Source: a virus. Taken from it: a stretch of DNA of 64,000 bases. Made by a program: the position numbers and the translations under genes. The notes beneath the pieces are model-generated. The model made no database searches and had not been told where the DNA came from. It saw nothing but the letters and a program-made list of their open reading frames with translations. This document shows, one piece after another, positions 43,119 to 51,490 of the stretch (position 1 is its first letter; every line of letters begins with the position of its first letter). The DNA is taken from positions 62,001 through 126,000 of IMG/VR virus record IMGVR_UViG_3300024503_000015; one strand, given 5' to 3'.

Positions 43119-45488
43119 TTATGCACTATTATTTGAAGTTTGTCTAGTGTATTTGGCTGTCTTGCTCAAATAATCCACAGCGTCTGATTGATGTGAGACT
43201 AATTGACTCATATTCATATTTAACTGATTTAACAGGTCTACCATCTCTTTGCTGGACGCATCGGATACTTTTACGTTTCCAGGTGCTCCTTCTTTTTGCT
43301 CAGACTTCATAGAGCTCTTGATGGTTTCGCTTAATTTATTAATGTTATTATTCAGTTGATCTAAATTAGTGTTATTCAAATCTTTAAATGCACTAGTTGT
43401 TGTAGTAATTTCTTCTCTAAGATTTTTTAATTTAATAACACCTGCATCGATACTTGAACCCACTGCCTCTGGGAACATTAATTTTGAATAATCTACATCC
43501 TTTAATGCCGTTTTAAGTGCATTAACTTCTTGATTTAACTTTGCTACAGGTTCGGCAGCATTTGTCTCTGGAGGTTTTGGTGCATTTGCTTTTGGTATTT
43601 CTGCACCAGGTACTGTATTTTTAGTATTTTCCGTTTGTGCATTAGCGGCCGCATTTGTTTTTGTCTTTAAAAAGTCTGGAGTTAGAAAATCAACAACTTC
43701 ATCTTTATAAATGATTAATCCTGCTGTTGTTGCTATTGCCCAGGCCCATGGATTCTTTATAGTGGAAACAATTTTTTCTAGTTTTCCGGCTTTTGCAACA
43801 TCTTCTGCGGCTTCTGCGGCTGCTCCTGGCTTAACTGGTTCTCCTTTAGGAGTTTTAGGTTCACCACCTTTAGGTTCACCGCCACCTTTTTTCATTTCTT
43901 CATATTTTTTATAATCCATGCCAGCGGCTTTTGCACCAGCATAACCTATTGCAGTACCTACACCAGCCTTAATAAGAGCATCTGCAATCTCTTTACCTAG
44001 TGCGGCTCCAAACAATACTGGAATTCTTGCGGCTGGATCTAACTTAGCAAATTTTTCAGCGGCTGCTTCTGCACCACTTGCCGCCGATTTTAATCCAGTT
44101 GCGGTTAAATCTAGTACGCCACTTTCAATAAATGACTTCTTAAATGAATTTTGTACATTAGTTAATGTCTGATCTAAACCTGCTACTGCTCTTGTTGGGT
44201 CTGTCTTAGATGCAGCCAGACGTTTTTCTTGTTCTTCCTTGGCCATTGCGGCTGCTTTTTGCGAGTCGCCCATGCCTTGTAATACTGCTTTACCTAACAT
44301 TGGAGTCATTTGACCCATAGTTGCCATTGCGGCGGCTGTTCTTCTTTCGCCTTCGCTGATATTTTCGCTGGCTTTGGCGGCTTTACTAAATCCAGCGTTC
44401 ATATCGTCGACAGCAGACTTAGATCCGTTAAAAATTTCTCGGCCCATTTTACTAGCATCAACGCCTGCACTTTGCATTGTCAATGCAAATTGTCTTGCTT
44501 CAGCAGTTACAGCAACACCACCGCCAGCAATAATATCTTTAAAGCCTGCGGCCATTTTACCAGTTGGATCTAGTTGTTCTAACTGTTTAATTTTAGCATT
44601 AACTGCCGCCTGTTGGTCTGCATCTAATTTGCCTAATGCTAATTTCATTCTAGCATCACGTTGAGATGATTTATTGGCTTCATCTATCTGTTGTCTAGAT
44701 AATCCTGTTGCCTTTGATAGTCTGTCTAGTTCTTCGTTATATTTTTCTTGACCTGCAACAATTTCATCAGTGCTCATCTTTGACAAGCGACCGTTGCGTT
44801 GTTGTTGTTCCATGTAACTAGCATTATATGTTGCTAGTTCATCCATACTAAATCCAAGCGCGGCAAATTTTTGACCGCTCTGTGCCATAAACTTGCCTTG
44901 TGTTTCAGCAAACTTAGTAGCACCAGCAGTGGCAGATCCAAACGCCATAGCCAGCGATTGGCTGTTTTCTTTTACAGTTTTTCCAAAAATTTCTAAAGGA
45001 AGTCTTGCTTCACCTGCTGATAGTTGTGCTTGTAACAATGAATCACCTAAGTCAATACCAGATCCACTTAGTGTTCTAAAAATTTGTATTTGATCTTCTA
45101 ATGTTCCGCCAAATTGCTGAACTACATCGCTAACGCCCTTGATGTTTGCGCCGGGCATTTGTGCCAGTACACCAGAAAAATCTTTAATTGTAGGAGTAGT
45201 ATTTGAAAATGTTTTAGCAAATGAGTCTGCACCAAGAGATACAGCATCTCCTGCTAGTTTCATTCGTGCCTTATATTCTTTTTCAGTTTCAGCACCTTTT
45301 CGCATTTGCTCAGCCCGAGCATCATTGTCTCCTGCGCCACCGCCACCGCCGGGCGTGGCACCAGGTTTTCCGCCTGCAGGTATTCCGCTTTTATTAATTG
45401 CCGCAAGTATCTGTCTAAGAGTCGAGTCTTCGGCAGCGTTTTCTACAATAACTGTTCCTACTCCAGGAACTATGGCTTTTACTGACAT
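43119..45488 (-). CDS. probable tail tape-measure protein (gp29-like)
   Basis: A 789-residue, mostly helical protein. It starts with a short beta domain (MSVKAIVPGVGTVIVENAAE), a Gly/Pro-rich linker (GGKPGATPGGGGGAGD) and long helices (KFMAQSGQKFAALGFSMDEL, EYNEELDRLSKATGLSRQQI). Two apolar stretches follow near residues 490-525 (IPVLFGAALGKEIADALIKA) and 585-600 (PWAWAIATTAGLIIYKD), as in tape measures that enter membranes. The C-terminal region has coiled coils (LNQEVNALKTALKDVDYSKL). Length, helicity, apolar segments and placement beside the gp26-family gene support the call; sequence similarity to T4 gp29 is not recognised by eye. Confidence 0.68.
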   Translation of the reverse strand: MSVKAIVPGVGTVIVENAAEDSTLRQILAAINKSGIPAGGKPGATPGGGGGAGDNDARAEQMRKGAETEKEYKARMKLAGDAVSLGADSFAKTFSNTTPTIKDFSGVLAQMPGANIKGVSDVVQQFGGTLEDQIQIFRTLSGSGIDLGDSLLQAQLSAGEARLPLEIFGKTVKENSQSLAMAFGSATAGATKFAETQGKFMAQSGQKFAALGFSMDELATYNASYMEQQQRNGRLSKMSTDEIVAGQEKYNEELDRLSKATGLSRQQIDEANKSSQRDARMKLALGKLDADQQAAVNAKIKQLEQLDPTGKMAAGFKDIIAGGGVAVTAEARQFALTMQSAGVDASKMGREIFNGSKSAVDDMNAGFSKAAKASENISEGERRTAAAMATMGQMTPMLGKAVLQGMGDSQKAAAMAKEEQEKRLAASKTDPTRAVAGLDQTLTNVQNSFKKSFIESGVLDLTATGLKSAASGAEAAAEKFAKLDPAARIPVLFGAALGKEIADALIKAGVGTAIGYAGAKAAGMDYKKYEEMKKGGGEPKGGEPKTPKGEPVKPGAAAEAAEDVAKAGKLEKIVSTIKNPWAWAIATTAGLIIYKDEVVDFLTPDFLKTKTNAAANAQTENTKNTVPGAEIPKANAPKPPETNAAEPVAKLNQEVNALKTALKDVDYSKLMFPEAVGSSIDAGVIKLKNLREEITTTTSAFKDLNNTNLDQLNNNINKLSETIKSSMKSEQKEGAPGNVKVSDASSKEMVDLLNQLNMNMSQLVSHQSDAVDYLSKTAKYTRQTSNNSA

Positions 45489-45512
45489 AATTTTTCCGTC
45501 AAAAACTGCGTA

Positions 45513-45520
45513 TATAAATA
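45513..45520 (+). promoter_or_regulatory. late promoter, TATAAATA
   Basis: Exact T4-type late box TATAAATA (continuing TAATG), 41 bases before the gp26-family ATG and inside the divergent gap to the tape measure. A GGAG lies about ten bases before the ATG. Confidence 0.75.
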
Positions 45521-45561
45521 TAATGACACAGCAGTATATTATTTAGTTGGAGTAAAAACAC

Positions 45562-46428
45562 ATGGAAAATCAAGTAGCAGTACCGCAAAACCCGTTGAAG
45601 AAGTACTTTAGACAACCGAAGCTCTATGTTCGTTTGCCTAGTTCTGGTAATTTTTATCCACCAGGCACGTTAGAACCTACACAAAATATGGAGTTTCCAG
45701 TTTATGCTATGACTGCTAGAGATGAAATTTCTATTAAAACACCAGACGCATTGTTAAATGGTCAAAGTACTGTTGATGTTATTCAAAGTTGTATGCCTAA
45801 TATTAAAAATGCCTGGGCAATTCCTAGTATTGATATTGATGCTATATTAATTGCTATTCGTATTGCAACATATGGCGAACAAATTGATGTAGATATTGCT
45901 ATTCCAAACATATCAGAAACAAAAACGTATACTACTGACCTACGATTAGCGTTAGATAAACTGTTAGATGCTACATTTGATCCAGAAGTTCGAATTAATG
46001 ATGAATTAACTGCATTTTTACGTCCATTATCCTATGAAGAATTTACTAAAAGTTCTTTAAAAAGTTTAGAAGAACAACGAATTTTTACTATTGTTAACAG
46101 TCAAGAACTAACAGAAGAACAAAAGATTGCTCAATTTAATAAGAGTTTTAAAGCATTAACTGAAATTACCATGAGATCAGTGGCCAATGGATTAGTCAAA
46201 GTTGTTACGCCTGAAGGCGAAGTAAGTGATCCAGCATTTATTAAAGAGTTTATCGATAATGCTGACAAAGAATTTTATACTAAAATCATCGATCACTTGG
46301 AAAAACAACGCATTAAGTTTCAAATGCCGTCGTTTAAAATTCAAACTACAGCAGAAGAGCAAGCTCAAGGTGCTCCTGCTGAATTTGAAACTCCTATAGG
46401 ACTAGACGCTTCAAATTTTTTCGCGTAA
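45562..46428 (+). CDS. 26: gp26-family baseplate hub/tail-assembly protein (zero-frame product)
   Basis: A 288-residue member of the T4 baseplate gp26 family. The N-terminal region has LYVRLPSSGNFYPPG, then VYAMTARDEISIKTPDALL, then DAILIAIRIATYGEQIDVDI, the standard order of this family, in which the middle lies before a large helical C-terminal half (SQELTEEQKIAQFNKSFKAL). Related proteins in many contractile phages act as tail-assembly chaperones. The reading frame ends LDASNFFA just after AAATTTT, where the -1 frame continues into a second conserved-looking segment. It is alone on the plus strand here, with its own late promoter, and diverges from the tape measure. In T4 gp26 is a 208-residue hub component. 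Confidence 0.85.
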   Translation: MENQVAVPQNPLKKYFRQPKLYVRLPSSGNFYPPGTLEPTQNMEFPVYAMTARDEISIKTPDALLNGQSTVDVIQSCMPNIKNAWAIPSIDIDAILIAIRIATYGEQIDVDIAIPNISETKTYTTDLRLALDKLLDATFDPEVRINDELTAFLRPLSYEEFTKSSLKSLEEQRIFTIVNSQELTEEQKIAQFNKSFKALTEITMRSVANGLVKVVTPEGEVSDPAFIKEFIDNADKEFYTKIIDHLEKQRIKFQMPSFKIQTTAEEQAQGAPAEFETPIGLDASNFFA

Positions 46429-46652
46429 AGCTCTTCAGCCTAACACTCGAAGACGCACTAAGAGTAGTTGAGGGGCTAGATAAAGAAGCAAAGTCCATAA
46501 GAACCGAATTGTTTAAATTGTGCTGGTATATGAGAGGTAGCATCACCATAGATGACGCATTTGCATTATCCTATGAAGATCGTGAAATCATATCGAATAT
46601 TATCAAAGAGAATTTAGAAACTACTAAGAAATCAGGATTACCCTTTTTCTAA
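45562..46652 (+). CDS. gp26-family frameshifted product (-1 at 46413-46419), 363 residues predicted
   Basis: At 46413-46419 the frame reads A AAT TTT, a canonical -1 slippery heptamer, with the zero-frame stop seven bases later. After a -1 slip the codons continue as FRVKLFSLTLEDALRVVEGL, IRTELFKLCWYMRGSITIDD, AFALSYEDREIISNIIKENL and KKSGLPFF, then stop at 46650-46652. This tail (77 codons) has amphipathic helices and no ATG until its middle, so it is unlikely to start alone. The layout copies the G/GT tail-assembly chaperone scheme of lambda and many other tailed phages. A single-base sequencing undercall in the T6 run would give the same appearance and must be excluded. I believe the tail corresponds to the small gp51-like protein of related phages, but this is a memory-based guess. 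Confidence 0.65.
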
Positions 46653-46730
46653 TACTTCAAGATTCACTGCGTTCATCTGTTCATCGCTTCGCTCGAACTA
46701 TTTGTTTTATTTTAATTATAGAGCATTATT

Positions 46731-46745
46731 AAGTGCGAAGCACTT
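46731..46745 (+). other. perfect 6-bp hairpin AAGTGC-GAA-GCACTT
   Basis: Perfect 6-bp stem with a GAA loop about 80 bases after the frameshifted product stops. It has no T-run, so a classical terminator is unlikely; it may stabilise the 3' end of an RNA. Confidence 0.5.
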
Positions 46746-47067
46746 TAGCATTATCCAGATTGTTCAGTCACACTTCGCCCGCACAGGGCAAAGTTAAAAA
46801 CATTATCCGAGTTGCACAATGTCACACAGCGTTAGAGCATTACAGTGGCGGTTGTCCGGTACCACGAGCTCCGTCTTATCACAACGGCGGTAAACAAATA
46901 TACGCTATCATACTTGCTTACGTGAGGTTTTTCTCCTCTCCTTGAGCCTTTTCTTCTTAAAACAGCAAAACCGCGGCAATTTGCGATCCTCGTCCTGTTA
47001 AGGATAGTTGCTGAGTACTCTTAACGGCAAGAGAATTCCGTCCCTGCGACCCGAGGTCCAGGTATAG

Positions 47068-47090
47068 AGCGCACGAATTTAGCCTGCGCT
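47068..47090 (-). other. hairpin AGCGCA/TGCGCT
   Basis: Six perfect base pairs with an 11-base loop, six bases past the stop of the GIY-YIG-like gene. It could protect or end that transcript, but no T-run follows. Confidence 0.45.
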
Positions 47091-47095
47091 AGCCA

Positions 47096-47545
47096 TTAAC
47101 CGTTTGATTTTGCCTGTGCTTGTTCTAATAAACGCTGTCTTAGTATATTTGATCCGCCTACTCTAACATTAATAATACCGTTATAGTAGTCGTCAGTTTC
47201 TAAAACCCTACGTTCGAACTGCTCTCTTGCCTCTAGATAAGACATTTCTGCCTTGGATTTGCAAAAATAAAGTATTTCTCTTGTGAATTTTTCTGGACCT
47301 AGTGCGTGGACGTCTGCTTGTAATCTCTCAGATGAGCCCCAATATTCGCGCCAATCGCTTTCTACTGTGCTACGTCTTTTGAGTTTTTTGCCTTTGAGTG
47401 GTGGTTTTGTACGCTTAAACTGTGCTAGTTTTTTGCCTATATATTTCTGTCCAGATTGGTTGTTAGTGATGAGATAAACAAAGCCTATAACGCCTTCGGG
47501 TATTTCTTCAACTAATACATTTTGATAGTGCCACGACATGCACAT
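47096..47545 (-). CDS. GIY-YIG-type nuclease-like protein
   Basis: A 149-residue protein. GFVYLITNNQSGQKYIGKK near residues 21-39 has the spacing and residues of the GIY-YIG motif (here VYL...YIG). SDWREYWGSSERLQADVHAL and FTREILYFCKSKAEMSYLEA follow, the order seen in Seg-like GIY-YIG proteins of T4-like phages. The catalytic Arg and Glu are plausibly in REILYF and SYLEAREQFE. It may act as a free-standing homing endonuclease or have been tamed. ATGs at 47545 and 47539 are both possible; MSWHYQN from the second resembles relatives. It is the last gene of the gp55-47-46 unit. Confidence 0.7.
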   Translation of the reverse strand: MCMSWHYQNVLVEEIPEGVIGFVYLITNNQSGQKYIGKKLAQFKRTKPPLKGKKLKRRSTVESDWREYWGSSERLQADVHALGPEKFTREILYFCKSKAEMSYLEAREQFERRVLETDDYYNGIINVRVGGSNILRQRLLEQAQAKSNG

Positions 47546-47554
47546 ATATACCAG

Positions 47555-47782
47555 TTACTCTGAATCATCTTGTGTCGTTTTGGCCTTTTTGTTTAATCGC
47601 CGCTGTGCCTGTATTTCCATTCGCCTTTTTGTGCATAAATCGCGTATGTCTCGCAGATATTCGCGAGCCTGTTGACTGGATGCAAAGTATCCATAACGTT
47701 CAAATCGTTCGTTCCAGCGTGAATATTCGATAAACGCTTTAACTAACTGGTCGTGAGTGTCGTCTTTGATGTCGTCAGTCAT
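47555..47782 (-). CDS. small charged protein after gp46, unknown
   Basis: A 75-residue, helical, basic protein: YSRWNERFERYGYFASSQQA, then REYLRDIRDLCTKRRMEIQA and a Lys/Arg-rich tail. It overlaps the end of gp46 by eight bases, so its translation is coupled to the recombination nuclease. A short conserved gene of this type is common beside gp46 in T4-like phages of water bacteria, as far as I remember. Basic helices and location suggest a nucleic-acid-binding or nuclease-associated factor; no motif proves it. Confidence 0.55.
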   Translation of the reverse strand: MTDDIKDDTHDQLVKAFIEYSRWNERFERYGYFASSQQAREYLRDIRDLCTKRRMEIQAQRRLNKKAKTTQDDSE

Positions 47783-49556
47783 AAACTTCTATGTCGTTAG
47801 CATAACTTGTGAACCCGTTTTCTTTTATTACCTTGAGCACGTTGTTCACTCGACCCACTAATTCATCCCTATGAGAAATTAGATAGATGTTCTTATTACG
47901 TTCTCTGCCCATTTTCTTCAAAACACCCAGAGAGTTTTCAACGCCATTGGCGTCCATACCGCTATCGATAAGTTCATCTATGAATAAGAGATTAATGTTC
48001 TGGTATAATGATTCCCAGACATCGCGGAACGCCCACGACAATCCTAAGATTAAGCGATTCCTTTCTCCTCGTGACAGGTTATCAAAATCTAAGTCCTGCC
48101 CGAGTTGGGTTATTTCTACCGTTAGGTCATTTTGGAATACAACGGTGTGAGGTAGACCCACCTTATCAAGGTAATAAGTCAGACGGTTATTCAAGTAAGC
48201 AAGATTTTGATCTATAATCTTCTTACGAATAAACGAATCTTTTGAAGTTAACAGTTTTAATAAAAACTCTTGATGCTCTTTCATTAGATTTAAACTGTTA
48301 ACAGAGTCCCACGCTACTTCTTGAAGTGCAGTATTCTCTAATTCAGTAATCTGCTCTTGGTAAGTATCGCGTTCTTCTTGTTTATTTTTTAATTGTACAG
48401 CAAGGCTATCTAAATTAGACCTATGATTATAGGCTTCGTTTAGTGTGTCATAGAAAGTCTGTGGACGACCGTTGATGTCTCCAATAGACTCAAGTTCCTT
48501 TATAATCAACTCGAGATCTCCCGCTACCTTGGACAAGTATGTATCTGCATCAGCGAGATTTTTCTCTGCCGCTTTAATCATTTCTTCATGTTTATGATCG
48601 TGCAGTTCTTGTTCACACGCAGGACAAGTCTTGTGTTCTAGTCGTTCTACTTCTTTCTGATACTTTCGTACAGTTTTATCAGCCTGCATCACAGCAGTTT
48701 CTAAGGTAGCCTTTTCTTTGTTAAGACTTTTAATTCTAGCCGCTTGTTCGTCATATACTTTTAACTTTTCATGCTGTGCAATTTCTGCATCAATATCCAC
48801 GCCAGCCAGCTCATCTATGGCTTTTTGTATTTTACTAATGTCTGCATCTTTACTACGTTGCCAAGCCGCTTGTTTTAATTTTAAACTGTCGATGCTTTCT
48901 TGAATTTTATCATTGCTTTTCTTTACAGCATCAATTCTAGCACTTTCCTGTGTAATTTCTTCTTTAGTAATACGTACTTGCTCTTTGAGAGTTTCTGCTT
49001 TTTCACTTAAAAGTGTAATACCTAGTAATTGTTCAATAATTACACGCTGGTCGTTGGCCCGCATACTAAGAAATGGCTCAGTATAAGTGTTCAATGCAAC
49101 AATGTGCTTGAACATATCATGACTCATGCCTAGTAATTCATCAATATCTTTCTGTGTTTCTCGACTATCGCCTTGACCTTCGTCATCTACATCTGCATTT
49201 TCTTGTTCTTGCTCGTCGACATAGAATTTTAATATGTTAGGTTTGCGCCCACGTTCGATTCTGTATAAACGTCCGTCTTTTTCAAACTCAACAGTAACTA
49301 ACATATTCTTAGAATTAATCTTGTTAATAAGATTATCCTTCTTAATGTTAGTCAACGCCTGTCCGTAAAGCCCATAACTTAGTGCATTTACGATAGTGGT
49401 CTTACCCGTGCCGTTTCGAGAGCCGGAATCGTCACCTCCTTGGTCCAAGTTCTCGCCTAAGACGAGGGTAAGTTGTTCTTTACCAAAATCTACTGCCTGT
49501 GTAGCATTACCTACACTCATGAAATTTTTAACTGTTAAGTCTTTTATTCTAATCAT
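47775..49556 (-). CDS. 46: recombination endonuclease subunit gp46 (Rad50/SbcC-like ATPase)
   Basis: A 593-residue SMC-type ATPase. Walker A is SRNGTGKTTIVNALSYG near residues 44-60. A zinc-hook CPACEQEL near residue 315 sits between two coiled coils. The ABC signature LSRGERNRLILGLSWAF is near 495, and Walker B/D-loop LLFIDELIDSGMD near 525. With gp47 it forms the Mre11-Rad50-like complex that resects DNA ends for recombination-dependent replication and host DNA breakdown. The start overlaps the gp47 stop as ATGA. It is slightly longer than T4 gp46 (560). All catalytic motifs are intact. Confidence 0.95.
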   Translation of the reverse strand: MIRIKDLTVKNFMSVGNATQAVDFGKEQLTLVLGENLDQGGDDSGSRNGTGKTTIVNALSYGLYGQALTNIKKDNLINKINSKNMLVTVEFEKDGRLYRIERGRKPNILKFYVDEQEQENADVDDEGQGDSRETQKDIDELLGMSHDMFKHIVALNTYTEPFLSMRANDQRVIIEQLLGITLLSEKAETLKEQVRITKEEITQESARIDAVKKSNDKIQESIDSLKLKQAAWQRSKDADISKIQKAIDELAGVDIDAEIAQHEKLKVYDEQAARIKSLNKEKATLETAVMQADKTVRKYQKEVERLEHKTCPACEQELHDHKHEEMIKAAEKNLADADTYLSKVAGDLELIIKELESIGDINGRPQTFYDTLNEAYNHRSNLDSLAVQLKNKQEERDTYQEQITELENTALQEVAWDSVNSLNLMKEHQEFLLKLLTSKDSFIRKKIIDQNLAYLNNRLTYYLDKVGLPHTVVFQNDLTVEITQLGQDLDFDNLSRGERNRLILGLSWAFRDVWESLYQNINLLFIDELIDSGMDANGVENSLGVLKKMGRERNKNIYLISHRDELVGRVNNVLKVIKENGFTSYANDIEVYD

Positions 49557-50557
49557 AGGTTATTATAAATCGCGAGTAATACTTTAGGATCGTATGTGTC
49601 GCTTTGTATGCTGGCAATTTGATTACTAACAATTTGATCTACACTTTCAAACTGTTGGACATCAAGGTTAGTGTTAATTTCTACGTCTTTCTTCTCAGGA
49701 ATTAATGTAAGTTCTCTGATATTTTCCTGAGCCATAAATGTTTCTTTAATAAAACTGGCTTCTTCGAAACTAATATCAATATCAATACCTACACGTAGAT
49801 ATGTTTTAGGAAGAATTAGTGTTTCGGATTCGTCAATAAGTTGACTCAGTTTTACAGTCTTAAACTTAGGAGCATCGTTCCAAACTTTATACACAGGCTT
49901 CTTTCCGTGTTCTAAAATCATCATGCCTCTGTCGTCGTCCCAAGCATCTGCATAGTTGTGCGGAAACGCATTACCAATGTAAACAATATTTTCTTTTGCT
50001 TGGCGTTTATGAAAGTGCCCGCTGAATACATATTCAGGGTTCTTAAAGTTGCTGGCCTGTAACTCACCGTGGTCCGGCATCTGCACCATTGCGTTCATCA
50101 TAAACAACGGAAGTTCAAAGTGTCCAAACACATAACGACTTTTTAACTTTTCCATCTTTTTCCACTCATCGCCTACTAACCAAGGAACTAGTGTAACATC
50201 ATCTATGGTAGTAATTTCGCTGATAACAGTTACTCCTGGAATATGTCTGCCCCAGTCAACTGAGTGTACATCACGCTTATCCTTATAGTATAAGTCGTGA
50301 TTGCCTGGAAAGAAGTAAAACTGATCAAATGCCTTGCCCAGTTTTTCTAAACAGCGGATTGAACTGTGCATAGTCAACATATTAAGACTGTTTCGATTGT
50401 GATGCCAATCGCCTAGGAAGATGCCAGTATCACATCCTTCCTTTTTAGCCTCAGCAATAAACCAATCTACGAATTCTTCGCAGTCCTGATTATGTGTACT
50501 AGAGTTCGATTTTAATCCAAAGTGTATGTCTGTAAAACACGCAACTTTTTTAAACAT
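49553..50557 (-). CDS. 47: recombination endonuclease subunit gp47 (Mre11/SbcD-like nuclease)
   Basis: A 334-residue calcineurin-type phosphoesterase. The metal-binding motifs appear in order: DIHFGLK (residues 10-16), GDWHHNRNS (near 50), PGNHDLYYKD (near 95), FGHFELP (near 150) and SGHFHKRQ (near 185). T4 gp47 is 339 residues, so the protein is full length. It is the nuclease partner of gp46 and lies directly upstream of it with a four-base overlap. The upstream gp55 gene is 43 bases away and shares the same leftward host-type promoter. Confidence 0.94.
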   Translation of the reverse strand: MFKKVACFTDIHFGLKSNSSTHNQDCEEFVDWFIAEAKKEGCDTGIFLGDWHHNRNSLNMLTMHSSIRCLEKLGKAFDQFYFFPGNHDLYYKDKRDVHSVDWGRHIPGVTVISEITTIDDVTLVPWLVGDEWKKMEKLKSRYVFGHFELPLFMMNAMVQMPDHGELQASNFKNPEYVFSGHFHKRQAKENIVYIGNAFPHNYADAWDDDRGMMILEHGKKPVYKVWNDAPKFKTVKLSQLIDESETLILPKTYLRVGIDIDISFEEASFIKETFMAQENIRELTLIPEKKDVEINTNLDVQQFESVDQIVSNQIASIQSDTYDPKVLLAIYNNL

Positions 50558-50600
50558 TATAATCCTTTTTGGTTATTATAGCAAAAATACAACAGCCGTG

Positions 50601-51431
50601 TCAATCTTCTGCGGCCGGTGTATTCTCTCGTTTCATTGCGTTATCGTATTCTTGATTAATCATACGGGTGTAACTTGGGTTCATACCATTTTCTTGCAAG
50701 ATATCGTCTCGGATGTTTTGCATTTTCTTTTCGATATTAATGACACGGACAAACGAATTCGTGACTGCCGCGGTAAAATATGCGAAAGGGTTATCACTTT
50801 TGCTTTCATCAAATTGTAATCCTATTTGTGTAAGTTGAAGGATTGCTTGACCCTTCATTTCGTCATTGTAAGTATAACCTCTAACGTTACCTCTGGTAGC
50901 ATATCGTTCGCAGAGTTTGATATACATACGGGCTAGTGTGTCTGTAATTTGACCATGATCTTTACTGAACTTGCCCTTAATCATTCCGCCCTTCCAGTGG
51001 CTTTTACCTACACATATTAGTTCGTCATTGTCGTCAAATTTCCAGTGCTGGAACGCTGGAAAATTTACTTTCTCTCTATGATCCGCCTGACTTTTTGGTG
51101 TACGTTTACGCCCAGGTTCTAGCGGAATGTGATCGTAAGTCATAATTCTAAAAACTAAATCAGTTTTTTCAATTTTCTTATAATCTACTTCAAACTCGGC
51201 TACTTTAACTTTGGGGTTTACGGCTTTAGCCGCTTCAAATGCTTGTTGTTGCTGTCGTTTAGCCTTAACTCTTTTGGCTTCTGCGATGGTTCTAATGTTA
51301 ATTTTTTCTAAACTTGGTAGTATTAAGTCGTATTGATGGTACTCTGGCTTAACAAAACTACAGTAAGAGTTCTTACTTTTGTGTATCTCGGATAACAAAT
51401 CTTTGTTATTCAGGTAGTTAACTTTTTTCAT
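50601..51431 (-). CDS. 55: late-transcription sigma factor gp55
   Basis: A 276-residue sigma factor that directs host RNA polymerase to late promoters. Residues about 160-245 (DTLARMYIKLCERYATRGNV, YNDEMKGQAILQLTQIGLQF, NPFAYFTAAVTNSFVRVINI) match the region-2-like core of T4 gp55. The N-terminal extension of about ninety residues compared with T4 (185 residues) carries a conserved-looking RKRTPKSQADHREKVNFPAF and a WKFDDNDELICVGKSHWKGG segment. Some T4-like phages have similar extensions. A host-type promoter lies just upstream with a GAGGAG ribosome-binding site. The likely late-promoter targets in this window are the TAAATA elements listed. Confidence 0.92.
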   Translation of the reverse strand: MKKVNYLNNKDLLSEIHKSKNSYCSFVKPEYHQYDLILPSLEKINIRTIAEAKRVKAKRQQQQAFEAAKAVNPKVKVAEFEVDYKKIEKTDLVFRIMTYDHIPLEPGRKRTPKSQADHREKVNFPAFQHWKFDDNDELICVGKSHWKGGMIKGKFSKDHGQITDTLARMYIKLCERYATRGNVRGYTYNDEMKGQAILQLTQIGLQFDESKSDNPFAYFTAAVTNSFVRVINIEKKMQNIRDDILQENGMNPSYTRMINQEYDNAMKRENTPAAED

Positions 51432-51455
51432 TATAATTATGACTCCTCACTATAA

Positions 51456-51484
51456 ATTATAAACTATGCACTTAATAAAGTCAA
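51456..51484 (-). promoter_or_regulatory. sigma70-type promoter for gp55-47-46
   Basis: Read leftward: TTGACT (51479-51484), a 17-base spacer and TATAAT (51456-51461). One mismatch from the consensus -35, an exact -10 and ideal spacing. A GAGGAG site follows before the gp55 ATG at 51431. It would be active with unmodified host polymerase, that is before late transcription. Confidence 0.8.
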
Positions 51485-51490
51485 TAAATA
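51483..51490 (+). promoter_or_regulatory. late-type promoter element, AATAAATA
   Basis: Reads AATAAATA rightward, 23 bases before the gp48-like ATG. It overlaps the leftward -35 box by two bases, so the two promoters probably exclude each other. Confidence 0.5.

Larger units (their letters stand above)
46653..47095 (+). other. 443-base non-coding gap with several hairpins
   Basis: Between the convergent gp26-family and GIY-YIG-like genes, with no credible reading frame. Hairpins: AAGTGC-GAA-GCACTT at 46731-46745, AGCGCA/TGCGCT at 47068-47090 with an 11-base loop, CTCTT/AAGAG near 47019-47034, and ATCCT/AGGAT near 46986-47005. The word CATTATCC occurs twice, and TAGAGCATTA twice. It looks less AT-rich than the flanking genes. 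No tRNA T-arm, tmRNA or clear intron core was found. A structured RNA or a mobile-element scar is possible. Confidence 0.5.

Noticed and set aside
46733-46945. A 70-codon plus-strand reading frame in the gap after the gp26-family gene
   Set aside because: It starts inside a perfect hairpin, lacks a ribosome-binding site, has an odd composition and shows no domain. Treated as non-coding.
46653-47095. tRNA, tmRNA or group I intron in the structured gap
   Set aside because: No T-arm GTTCGANNC context with matching acceptor stem, no tag-peptide frame, and no convincing intron core elements.
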